A stretch of DNA of 44,540 nucleotides from NCBI GenBank assembly GCA_022760355.1, contig JALEGB010000107.1, positions 1 to 44,540 on the forward strand, written 5' to 3'. The translations under genes and the position numbers were made by a program. The notes below the pieces were generated by a model that was given only the letters and a program-made list of their open reading frames with translations, was not told the origin of the DNA and made no database searches. Origin of the DNA: Neomegalonema sp. (lineage in GTDB: Bacteria; Pseudomonadota; Alphaproteobacteria; Rhodobacterales; Rhodobacteraceae). Position 1 is the stretch's first letter; the number at the start of each line of letters is the position of its first letter. Positions 25,154 to 33,212 of this stretch are shown piece by piece.

Positions 25154-28100
25154 ATGGCTGAGAAACTGTGGGACGCATTTATTAGCTATGCGCACGCGGA
25201 TGCTGCGGAAGCCGCCGCGCTTAGAGCCCTGATCGAAGCGGACGGCGCGACGCCTGCGGCGGAGCCAAAGGCCGCCGAGCCCGCTGAAAAGGCCTCGGAA
25301 GCTGCGGCGAAGACGTCCGACGCTGACGCTGAGCTTGACGCCGACGCCAAATCCGCCTCCGCGCCGCCCGCGAAAGGCGCCGCCAAAACAACTTCGGCGC
25401 CGAGCGATAAGGCTGACGAGTCGCCCGCGGTTAAAGCAGCTGAAGCCGCTCCTCTGGCGGCCGAAGCAAAGAGCGGCGAGAGCAAGAGCGACGGCGGCGA
25501 AGCCGCAGATGACGGGCAAGCCGGGCCGAAACCAGCGGACCCGGAGGGGAAACCTAAAGAAGCGGCGCCTGGTTCGGCCGGCGCAGAGACAACGTCGCAA
25601 TCGCCAAACCGCACCGTATGGCTGGACAGCCGAACCGCGCTTCACGCAGGCGCGCGTCCGGCGGCGGCGCAAGAAGCTCTGCGTGCCGCAAAAGCGGTCA
25701 TTATCCTATGGTCGGCGCGCAGCCTTGAAGATGCGTGGTTGATCGAGGAGGCCGGATATGCGGCGCTGCGGGGGCGCGCTGTTCATCTTCGTGTGGGGGA
25801 GCTCGACGAATCCCGCCTGCCCATTCGGAGTCGCACCGCGAAATTGATGAGCCTCGAAGAGGCGCAGGCGAACCCGGCGCGGCTCATGCAACAGCTGAAC
25901 GCTCTCGCGGCGCGGACCGAGCCGTTGGTCGACCTTGATCGAACGCCGCGGCCGCAAACGCCTCTTGTCGGTCGCGCGCAAGAATGCTCCGAGCTCGCCG
26001 CCGCCTGGACCAACGAGACCAGACGCGTCCTTGCGATCGTCGCCGAGAGCGGCGTTGGCAAAACTGCATTGGCGTTTGATCTGGCTGAACAGTTGGCGAC
26101 GGACGCAGCCAGCGGCGTAAAGGCCATATTTTCCTACGCCTTTGCCGGACAGGGCGCCGATTCGGCCCCGATGGGCGCGTCGGACCTCTTCTTCGCGGAG
26201 GCGCTGCGCTTTTTCGGCGTTGATCCGTCGTCGGTTACGGGCGCCCACGCGCAAGCGATCCAGTTGGCGAGCCTGCTGGCGTCAACGCGAACGCTGCTGA
26301 TCCTGGACGGGGTGGAGACCCTGCAACGGCGTGACGGCGCGCTTCACGATGACGCGATGCGCAGCTTTCTGCAGGAGGCGGCGCGCAGCTGCGGGGGCCT
26401 CTGCCTGCTCACCACGCGCCTCTCCATCACCGGCTTCACCGCCCATGAAGAGTTGCGGCTTGCGGACCTTCAGCCGGCGGACGCCGTCAAGCTGCTGGCG
26501 TTTTTCGACTGTGGCGCGCCGCCAGAACGCGCCGACGGCTTGTGCGAGGAATACGCCTCAGCCCCCGCTCCGGCGCTGCGCCGCGCGAAAGCGGTCGTCC
26601 TGCTCGGCGCTTTTGTGCGCGCAGCCTGCGCACATGATGCGAAGCCGCTCAGCGCAAAAGCGCTAAAATCCGCGCTCGATCTTCCAGACGGCGGCAGCCG
26701 CCCAGCGATCGAGGCGATGGTGCGCCGGTTTGAGCGTTGGCTGGAGGCGAAAGCCGGGTCAGCGCCGCTCGCAAGCACGCCGGAGGGGCGGCAATTGCAG
26801 ATATTGCGGCTGCTGGGGCTGTTTAACGCGCCAACCAGCTGGGCCGCGCTCAGCCATCTTCTGGATGGACCGGAGATCCAGGGCGTTGTTGTCGGCGGCG
26901 GCGCTGCGCCATCGACCGAGGCGTGGCGCGACGCCCTTGGCGCGCTGCGCCGGATGGGGCTGATTGACCCTGACGGCGCCGTCGGCGCGGCGCTCGACGA
27001 ATCCGCTGTGGTTGGCGCGCATCCCGCGATCCAGATCTATTTCAACCGGCGTTTGACGGAGCGTGCGCCGGACGGGTTGCGGGCGGCGCATCGTCGCCTT
27101 TACGCGTTCTTCCGCAATGTAGACCTGCCGGCGATATTCCATGACCAGCTTGGATATGAGCTGCTGAGCGTTCGGGCCGGCTTTGCGCAGCAGTTTGACC
27201 AGATCTGGGTGGCGCTGACCGAGAGTGATTTGAGCGATGAGGGGCGCGCGCTATTGCCAAAAACCCTCGTCGAGGCGTCTCCAGAAGCGCTGTTCGCATT
27301 GGCGGAGCGCGCAACGGAGGAGGATTGGCGCGCGGGCCTTCAAGGCTTCCAACCTGCGGACGCGGCCGGCCTCAGCCGGCTGTTGCTCGCGGTGGCGCAT
27401 GGCTGCGCGGGCGGCCTCGGGGAGGCGGCGTTCGATGAAGTCTATCGCCCGCGGCTGGCGCGTGGCGGCGAAGCCTATTTGGTGCGCACGCGCGGCCTTC
27501 CAGGGTTGGAGCTAAGCGCCCTTTCGCATTTCTTCGCGGATCCATTCACAACCCCAGTTGACGAATTCCCGTTGGAGCGCAAAGCGCAGCTGCTCAAGCT
27601 GGCCGCATTCCGGCTGCGCTCGATCGGGCGTATGGCGGATATGGTTGGTCCCGTTCGCAGCGCCGTGGCGGCGTTCGTGGAGTTGGGCGACCCGGCCCAA
27701 GCCGCGCGTGAAGGGGTGGAGCTGGCCGAACTGCTGATTTCGCTTGGACAATTGACCGGCGGCAAGGGCGCCTCCGGCGCGGTTTACGCGGCGGCGCGGG
27801 CGGTCGAGCAGGCGGATCTGAGCGATGATCCGTCGTTGCGTCAGCTCGCTTACGCCGTCCAGGGCGATGTTCTGCTGCAATCCGGCGCTTTCGCCCGCGC
27901 ATCTGAGATGTTTCGTTTGTCCGAGGCGGCGCAGAAAGCGGCGCAAAGCAGCCGGCCGCTTCTGTATGGCGAGGTTGGCGCACGCTGGTGCGACCTCAAA
28001 CTCGCGCAGGGCCGTCGCGCCGAAGCCCAAATGCGGGCGACATACGGTCTTGAAATCGCGGAAGAAAGCGGTCGCCGTTTCGAGATGGCGCTTGACGCGC

Positions 28101-29536
28101 TGACATTGGGGCGCGCGGCGCATTTGGCCGCGCATGAGGGCGCGCTCACCTATGGCGAAGCCCTGGGAGCGCTCAATGAAGCGGTCGACGCGATGCGCCT
28201 GGCGGGCGAGGCCGGACCGATGGTGCGGGCCCATCTGGCGCGCGGGATTTGCCGGCGCGAGGCCGGCGACCTCGCTGGAGCGGAGCAGGATCTCGACGCC
28301 GCGAACACGATCGCGCGGACGTCCGGCTTGCGGCTTCACTATGCGGACATCTCGCTGGAGGCGGCCTGGCATGCGTTGGTTAGCGACGACCTCGCGCAAG
28401 CCGAAGAGGCGATTACGTTTTCCCACGCTGAAATCGCCGCAACCGGCTATGGGCGACGGATGCCGGAGTTAGCCGTCCTTCGTTCGGCTCTGCTGCTATT
28501 GAAAGGGGATCGTCAGGCGGCGCGCCCACATCTTGATGGGCTGGCCGCGGCGATGCGCAAGGACGATTTGTGGAGCTACATGGCCGAGTTCGAATGGCTG
28601 GTGGCGGAATTTGGCGTCGACGAGCTTGAGCCAACGCGCGATGAGCTGCGGGCGGCCCGCGCTAAATTCGATGCGCGCGAGGATGCGGCCTTCGCCGCCG
28701 CGCGCCGCCGCGCCGACGGGCTGGACGATGATGTCGTCGACGCTCATCTGCGCAACCCGGCTTTCCGCGCCCGCTTGACGCGAGCAGCGGAAATTTACCG
28801 CTGGGCGGCGCCTGACAGCTTGGGGTTGGCCGAGCGTCGCGAACTGGCCCGCAGATATATCGTCGAGATTGAAAGCAAGATTGAGCAACCGGCGCAGCCC
28901 GAGGCGCCAACGCCGCAGCTGGCGCCCGGTCAGATCGACCAGCTGCTCGCACGGACAGACGTGCGCGCGCAGCTGACGCGGCTATACAGCGCCCATGGCG
29001 TTGATACGCCGTTTGAGCAAATTGCGCGCAGCGATCATGCGGAGGTGCTCGCCCGGCTGGTCGCCGATGGGGAGATCAAGGCCGAACCAGCGCCCGCCCC
29101 GCGGACGGAGCCTGCCGCAGCGACGCCGGCGAGCCCAGGGCGTGTGGCGACGTCGGAGCGCCGGGAGCCGAGCGCGCCCGCCCCGAAAGCCGCGTCGCCA
29201 GATGCGCGCATCGAACCTGCGGCCTCGGCCAAGCTGGCGCAGGAAGGCGTCGCGGCGCGGACGCCAGCGCAACCCGGCCGCGTTGAGCCCGCCGCGCCCA
29301 TGCCGAAAAAGTTGGACGCCGCCGCCGCCGCAGCGCCCGTCATTAAGCCGGGTGAGGAGCGGCGAGAGCCGAAGCTGATCGCCGGGGCCCCCATTTCCCC
29401 CGCCGCCAAAGCGGAGAAATCGGAAGCGGCCGCGGGAGGCGACGCTCAGGAGCCGCCGAAGAAGGCGCTCTCAACGATGGGCAAGCTGCTCTCGCGCTTT
29501 GGCGGCCGTGGAAAGCGGCGTTCGGACGCAGTGTAG
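25154..29536 (+). CDS. TIR-domain STAND NTPase with TPR-like region; TIR interrupted by a low-complexity insert
   Basis: This 1460-residue protein starts with a TIR domain (WDAFISYAHAD, 6-16) that breaks at about residue 31 into some 120 Ala/Lys/Glu/Pro-rich residues. It resumes with TVWLDSRTALHAG (154-166) and AVIILWSARSLEDAWLIEEA (181-200), where Trp195 and Glu199 match the NADase-type W-x3-E. Next comes a STAND-type NTPase: LVGRAQE (271-277), P-loop AESGVGKT (297-304), FSYAFAGQ, Walker B LLILDGVE (381-388), and sensor strand LCLLTTR (416-422). Helical repeats of TPR type span about 815-1135. The tail (about 1310-1435) is low-complexity, ending in a basic STMGKLLSRFGGRGKRR segment. GGGGAGC precedes the ATG. 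Bacterial TIR-STAND proteins are commonly immune sensors whose TIR destroys NAD; that role is inference here, since the flanking genes are metabolic. Confidence 0.85.
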   Translation: MAEKLWDAFISYAHADAAEAAALRALIEADGATPAAEPKAAEPAEKASEAAAKTSDADAELDADAKSASAPPAKGAAKTTSAPSDKADESPAVKAAEAAPLAAEAKSGESKSDGGEAADDGQAGPKPADPEGKPKEAAPGSAGAETTSQSPNRTVWLDSRTALHAGARPAAAQEALRAAKAVIILWSARSLEDAWLIEEAGYAALRGRAVHLRVGELDESRLPIRSRTAKLMSLEEAQANPARLMQQLNALAARTEPLVDLDRTPRPQTPLVGRAQECSELAAAWTNETRRVLAIVAESGVGKTALAFDLAEQLATDAASGVKAIFSYAFAGQGADSAPMGASDLFFAEALRFFGVDPSSVTGAHAQAIQLASLLASTRTLLILDGVETLQRRDGALHDDAMRSFLQEAARSCGGLCLLTTRLSITGFTAHEELRLADLQPADAVKLLAFFDCGAPPERADGLCEEYASAPAPALRRAKAVVLLGAFVRAACAHDAKPLSAKALKSALDLPDGGSRPAIEAMVRRFERWLEAKAGSAPLASTPEGRQLQILRLLGLFNAPTSWAALSHLLDGPEIQGVVVGGGAAPSTEAWRDALGALRRMGLIDPDGAVGAALDESAVVGAHPAIQIYFNRRLTERAPDGLRAAHRRLYAFFRNVDLPAIFHDQLGYELLSVRAGFAQQFDQIWVALTESDLSDEGRALLPKTLVEASPEALFALAERATEEDWRAGLQGFQPADAAGLSRLLLAVAHGCAGGLGEAAFDEVYRPRLARGGEAYLVRTRGLPGLELSALSHFFADPFTTPVDEFPLERKAQLLKLAAFRLRSIGRMADMVGPVRSAVAAFVELGDPAQAAREGVELAELLISLGQLTGGKGASGAVYAAARAVEQADLSDDPSLRQLAYAVQGDVLLQSGAFARASEMFRLSEAAQKAAQSSRPLLYGEVGARWCDLKLAQGRRAEAQMRATYGLEIAEESGRRFEMALDALTLGRAAHLAAHEGALTYGEALGALNEAVDAMRLAGEAGPMVRAHLARGICRREAGDLAGAEQDLDAANTIARTSGLRLHYADISLEAAWHALVSDDLAQAEEAITFSHAEIAATGYGRRMPELAVLRSALLLLKGDRQAARPHLDGLAAAMRKDDLWSYMAEFEWLVAEFGVDELEPTRDELRAARAKFDAREDAAFAAARRRADGLDDDVVDAHLRNPAFRARLTRAAEIYRWAAPDSLGLAERRELARRYIVEIESKIEQPAQPEAPTPQLAPGQIDQLLARTDVRAQLTRLYSAHGVDTPFEQIARSDHAEVLARLVADGEIKAEPAPAPRTEPAAATPASPGRVATSERREPSAPAPKAASPDARIEPAASAKLAQEGVAARTPAQPGRVEPAAPMPKKLDAAAAAAPVIKPGEERREPKLIAGAPISPAAKAEKSEAAAGGDAQEPPKKALSTMGKLLSRFGGRGKRRSDAV

Positions 29537-29717
29537 CAACGGAGGCCGCCGCCGCGTTGTAAGCCTATTGCGTTTTCAGACCTCCAGGCGCAATAAAACT
29601 GCGCAACTGCATCCTGTGGCGCGCCTTTTCGGCGCCGCCGCGATGTGGACCCTATGTTTTTGCCGCGGTCGCCTGGGGCCAGCCTCCGATCGCGGCCGTA
29701 TGCGGGAGAGAGGCGAG

Positions 29718-30761
29718 ATGGGCGCGGCGAAACAGCAGGCCGGACGGTTCTTCGAAGATTTTAAGCTGGGCGACCGGCTCGTTCACGCAACCCCCCGAAC
29801 GCTGACCGAGGGGGACCGGGCGCTGTATACCGCGCTCTACGGGTCGCGCTTCGCGCTCTTTTCCTCAGACGAATTCGCCCGAGAGGTGGGGTTGCCGGAA
29901 AGCCCGGTTGAAGATCTTGCGGTTTTCCATGTCGGCTTTGGAAAAACCGTGCCGGACGTCTCTCTAAATGCAGTGGCGAATCTTGGATATGCGGAGTGCC
30001 GCTTCCATCAGCCCGCCTTCGTCGGCGACACGATCCGGACGGAGTCGGATGTGATTGGCCTGCGCGAAACATCGAAAGGCGATGCGGGCGTGGTTTGGGT
30101 CCGGTCAACCGCGATGAACCAGCTGGGCGAAACGGTTGCGGATTGGGTGCGCTGGGTTCTGGTGCGCAAGCGCGACGCCGCTTCGCCGGCGCCTGAGGCT
30201 TCCGCGCCGACATTGAAGGAGGCTGTCGCCGCGGAGGATTTGATTGTGCCCTCTGACCTCGACTTGTCGCGCGGCGACACGCGTTTAGCCGGCGCGCCGC
30301 ATGTTTGGGGCGACTATGAGGTCGGCGAGTCCCTTGACCATGTGGACGGCGTGACGCTGGAAGAGGCGGAGCATATGATGGCGACGCGGCTGTGGCAGAA
30401 TACAGCCAAAGTCCATTTTGACCGCAACGCGCGGCCGGATGGGAAGCGCTTGATCTATGGCGGCCATATTATCAGCCATGCGCGCGCGCTTTCCTTCAAC
30501 GGCTTGGCCAACGCGCAGATGATCGCGGCGCTCAATGGCGGGGCGCATGCAAACCCGGCTTTCGCAGGCGACACCGTCTACGCCCGTTCTGAAGTGCTCG
30601 ACAAGGCCGAGACCGCGTCTGCAGGCGTTGGGGCGCTCCGCTTGCGGTTGGTGGCGGTCAAGAATGTTCCGGCCGACGCTGTTGCGCTCAGGGGCGAGGA
30701 CGGTAAATACTCCCCGGAAGTTCTTCTCGACCTCGATTATTGGGCGCTGATTGCAAAGTAA
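29718..30761 (+). CDS. mch: Mesaconyl-CoA hydratase (beta-methylmalyl-CoA dehydratase)
   Basis: The enzyme hydrates mesaconyl-C1-CoA to beta-methylmalyl-CoA in the ethylmalonyl-CoA pathway for acetyl-CoA assimilation. The 347-residue double-MaoC protein resembles, from memory, the characterised Rhodobacter Mch along its length: FFEDFKLGDRLVHATPRTLT, LYTALYGSRFAL, FGKTVPDVSLNAVANLGYAE, DHVDGVTLEEAEHM, and IYGGHIISHARALSFNGLAN. I chose the ATG at 29718 (GAGAGG upstream); the frame extends back into the TIR gene by chance. No other pathway gene (ccr, mcd, meaA) is in the window. Confidence 0.9.
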   Translation: MGAAKQQAGRFFEDFKLGDRLVHATPRTLTEGDRALYTALYGSRFALFSSDEFAREVGLPESPVEDLAVFHVGFGKTVPDVSLNAVANLGYAECRFHQPAFVGDTIRTESDVIGLRETSKGDAGVVWVRSTAMNQLGETVADWVRWVLVRKRDAASPAPEASAPTLKEAVAAEDLIVPSDLDLSRGDTRLAGAPHVWGDYEVGESLDHVDGVTLEEAEHMMATRLWQNTAKVHFDRNARPDGKRLIYGGHIISHARALSFNGLANAQMIAALNGGAHANPAFAGDTVYARSEVLDKAETASAGVGALRLRLVAVKNVPADAVALRGEDGKYSPEVLLDLDYWALIAK

Positions 30762-30782
30762 CCGATGCGTCTTGAAAAGACT

Positions 30783-30816
30783 GCGGCCGATCATGAGGGA
30801 CGGCCGCGCCGCTTTT
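30783..30816. terminator. Possible bidirectional terminator between mch and the DUF2306 gene
   Basis: GCGGCCG (30783-30789) and CGGCCGC (30801-30807) form a perfect 7-bp stem with an 11-base loop between two convergent genes. A short T-tract follows on each strand (TTTT within a few bases). The loop is long, so strength is doubtful. Confidence 0.4.
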
Positions 30817-31426
30817 ATTGGGCGGCCTGCGATTTGTATCGTCGCCGGATCATCCATTCGGCCACGAGAAGGTTGGGGACCCATGCGCTCCAAGCCAACC
30901 ATTGCGAGGCCTCGGCGTAGTCGACGCCGGCGATGAAGAAGAACGGCAGCTGCAGCCGCAGCGTGACAGCGGCGAAAGTCAGCGCAAAGCTGCGGATCAT
31001 CCACGCCCGATGCTGAGCGACGCGTTTTTGCATCGCCAGCTGCACCGCGCGCGCCGTGGTCAGCACCCACACCACCGAGAGCAGCGCGAAGCCTGCGCCG
31101 GCGATATCGCCCCCTTTTGCGCTCAGCGCCAACCCCAACCCTGAAACGCCGCCGACCAAAATGGCGATCCCGTACAGCCGCCCCACCCAACGGTGCAGCG
31201 CCGGTCGCCGAGCGCGCAGCTTTGGCCAGAACTGGATCGCCCCCGCGGCCAGCGCAATCGGCGAGGCGACGATATGGGCGATGAAATACAGAGTTCGATC
31301 CGAGATGTGCTCCGGCATGCCGGGAAACGCCGGAGCCACCCCAAGAAATATGAATCGATAGGAGGTGAGGGCGACGAGCGCGCTCGCCAGGGCGAGGGCG
31401 GCGATGCTGAGGCGGTTCATGGTCAT
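30815..31426 (-). CDS. DUF2306 family membrane protein
   Basis: The 203-residue integral membrane protein has about six helices. It shows two family hallmarks, HRWVGRLYGIAI and QHRAWMIRSFALTFAAVTLR, whose histidines sit at helix starts. Function of the family is unknown; a quinone or haem role has been suggested only by analogy. CGGAG lies 6 bases before the ATG at 31426; the ATG at 31420 is an alternative. It is divergent from a TetR regulator across 107 bases with two palindromic sites, so it is probably that regulator's target. Confidence 0.8.
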   Translation of the reverse strand: MTMNRLSIAALALASALVALTSYRFIFLGVAPAFPGMPEHISDRTLYFIAHIVASPIALAAGAIQFWPKLRARRPALHRWVGRLYGIAILVGGVSGLGLALSAKGGDIAGAGFALLSVVWVLTTARAVQLAMQKRVAQHRAWMIRSFALTFAAVTLRLQLPFFFIAGVDYAEASQWLAWSAWVPNLLVAEWMIRRRYKSQAAQ

Positions 31427-31471
31427 AGGCGGCTCCGTTAGCGCGGGAGGATCGGGACGGCGGCAACGCCG

Positions 31472-31511
31472 CTTGACGTTGTCAAGATTGCTAAAATATT
31501 GACAATGTCAA
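31472..31511. promoter_or_regulatory. Twin palindromic operator between the DUF2306 gene and the TetR gene
   Basis: Two related palindromes lie 26 bases centre to centre: CTTGACGTTGTCAAG (31472-31486) and TTGACAATGTCAA (31499-31511). Both carry TTGAC/GTCAA arms around a 3-base centre. Their position between divergently transcribed genes, one of them a TetR regulator, strongly suggests autoregulation and control of the membrane gene. The TTGAC arms may also overlap -35 boxes. Confidence 0.7.
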
Positions 31512-31533
31512 GCTGTTCGACTTGCTGAGCCGC

Positions 31534-32127
31534 ATGACTGAAAAAGCAAAGCATCATCACGGAGACCTGCGCGCGGCTCTGGTGCAGTCCGGCGTGGCTC
31601 TGATTGCGGCGGACGGTCCGGACGCGCTTTCGATCCGCAAAGTCGCTGCGGCGGCGGGGGTCAGCCATGCGGCGCCTGCGCACCATTTTCCCAGCCTCGC
31701 CCATCTGCGCACGGCTGTTGTCGCGGAAGGCTATCGATTGTTTACGGCGGCGATGGAGGCGGAGCTGGCCAAAGCTGCGTCCGATCCGAAAGAGCGGCTG
31801 CTGGCGGCCTGTGCGGGCTATTTAAATTTTGCGCTGCAGCACTCAAGCCTGTTTCAGCTGATGCATGGCGGCTCGCCCATCCACCGGGATGATGAGGAGT
31901 TTTGCCGCTCGGCGGGGGACTCCTACGCGGTCCTACGTCGCGTTTGCGCGTCTGTGGAGCCGGGCCCGGCCGGCGCCGAAGGCGTTGAGGCGTTCGTTTG
32001 GTCCTTAATCCACGGCTATTCGATGCTTACTCTGCACAAGGAGAAAGGGATGTTCAGCGCGAAGGATCCGCATGCGACTTTTCGGGCGATGTTCCCGGAT
32101 TTGCCTTACAAAAACCAAGTAAATTAG
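31534..32127 (+). CDS. TetR-family transcriptional regulator
   Basis: The 197-residue protein has an N-terminal TetR helix-turn-helix (GDLRAALVQSGVALIAADG, LSIRKVAAAAGVSHAAPAHH with the recognition helix, then FPSLAHLRTAVVAEGY) and a C-terminal domain of the WHG type (YLNFALQHSSLFQLMHGG). It likely binds the twin palindromes just upstream. I chose the ATG at 31534; a TTG at 31522 is also in frame and neither has a good Shine-Dalgarno site. The ligand is unknown. Confidence 0.85.
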   Translation: MTEKAKHHHGDLRAALVQSGVALIAADGPDALSIRKVAAAAGVSHAAPAHHFPSLAHLRTAVVAEGYRLFTAAMEAELAKAASDPKERLLAACAGYLNFALQHSSLFQLMHGGSPIHRDDEEFCRSAGDSYAVLRRVCASVEPGPAGAEGVEAFVWSLIHGYSMLTLHKEKGMFSAKDPHATFRAMFPDLPYKNQVN

Positions 32128-32326
32128 GTGGTTATTGCGCTGCGGGACGTCGAAGGGCCGCATCGCAGCGTTAATCCGTCGCAGTTGTCACGAGAATTGA
32201 GACTTCAATGCAGTTTCACGAGCCGTTAGCTCGACGGCTGTATTCATTCGCTATATGCGATAAGCGAAAGTTTTCCGCCGCAGAGTTGCGAACTGAGCTC
32301 GTGTGCGGCGCAGCAGCGAGGAACCG

Positions 32327-32722
32327 ATGGCCGATGTGAACCGGGGCGACCGCCCGCTTTCGCCGCATTTGCAGGTGTACCGACTGCCGTTGACGGCCGT
32401 GATGTCGATACTCCATCGCATCACTGGAACCGCGATGTTGGTCAGCATAGCGCTGGTGACATGGTGGCTGCTGGCCGCCGCGTCGGGCGATGAAGCGACG
32501 TTCAAATTCGCCGACGGATTTCTAAGCGGCTATATCGGCGGCTTCATCATGCTCTGCTCCTTGTTCGGCCTTTGCTATCACGCCCTCAACGGCGTACGGC
32601 ACTTGCTGTGGGATGCGGGGTACGGCTTTGAGCTGAAGTCGGCGGCGGCCAGCAACATCGTGGTGCTGCTGGGCGCAGTCGGCCTGACCGCGCTTGGCTG
32701 GCTCGCTTGGATCGCGATTTAA
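32327..32722 (+). CDS. sdhC: Succinate dehydrogenase cytochrome b556 subunit
   Basis: SdhC anchors succinate dehydrogenase in the inner membrane and helps form the quinone site and bind haem b. The 131-residue protein has three transmembrane helices and the family motif RPLSPHLQVYRLPLTAVMSI followed by LHRITG, plus CYHALNGVRHLLWD, where the His after Tyr is the likely haem ligand. GAGGAA precedes the ATG at 32327. First gene of the sdh operon. A dyad TTCGCT/AGCGAA at about 32248-32269 lies in its 199-base upstream region. Confidence 0.95.
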   Translation: MADVNRGDRPLSPHLQVYRLPLTAVMSILHRITGTAMLVSIALVTWWLLAAASGDEATFKFADGFLSGYIGGFIMLCSLFGLCYHALNGVRHLLWDAGYGFELKSAAASNIVVLLGAVGLTALGWLAWIAI

Positions 32723-32732
32723 GGAGGCTGAA

Positions 32733-33125
32733 ATGAGCGAACGCAGAATGGAAACCCCGATGCGCCGCGTTTTCGGCCTCGGCTCGGCGAGCGGCGGCAC
32801 GGAACATTGGTGGGGGCAGCGCATCACCTCAGTTGCGCTCATCCCGCTGTCGGTTCTGTTTGTCATTCCCTTTATCGGACTGCTGGGCGCGGCCGATCTG
32901 GCGGCGGTAAAGGCGCATTTCAGCCAGCCGTTTCATGCGGTTATCGCGATCCTTTTCATCTTCACGACCGCGCTACATCTGCAGCAGGGACTGCAGGTGG
33001 TCATTGAGGATTACGTGCACAGCAAATTTTGGCGCATGTTTTTGCTGCTGACCAATACGCTCGGCGTGACCTTCCTTGGCGTCCTCGGGGTATTCGCAAT
33101 CGCCAAAATGGCTTTTGCCGGGTGA
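32733..33125 (+). CDS. sdhD: Succinate dehydrogenase membrane anchor subunit
   Basis: The second membrane anchor of complex II has 130 residues and three helices. The segments GGTEHWWGQRITSVALIPLS and ALHLQQGLQVVIEDYVHSKF are characteristic of alphaproteobacterial SdhD; the His in the second helix is the probable second haem ligand, and the HxQ/EDYVH part faces the quinone. AAGGAGG precedes the ATG at 32733, 10 bases past the sdhC stop. Confidence 0.94.
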   Translation: MSERRMETPMRRVFGLGSASGGTEHWWGQRITSVALIPLSVLFVIPFIGLLGAADLAAVKAHFSQPFHAVIAILFIFTTALHLQQGLQVVIEDYVHSKFWRMFLLLTNTLGVTFLGVLGVFAIAKMAFAG

Positions 33126-33212
33126 GCGCCGCGTCAGGCGAATGAGATGATGTGACTATTCCGCTGCTGCGCCCCGTTCGGACGGGCGCGCGCGCGGAAT
33201 GAGGAGGGCAGG

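Noticed and set aside
27512-28426. A 304-codon minus-strand frame inside the TIR-STAND gene
   Set aside because: It is a shadow of the large plus-strand gene, rich in Arg, Gln and His without a recognisable domain.
25154-29536. A complete multi-gene antiphage defence island around the TIR-STAND gene
   Set aside because: Flanking genes are hbd and mch, both metabolic. No nuclease, methylase, integrase or toxin-antitoxin gene is adjacent, so at most this is a single-gene system.
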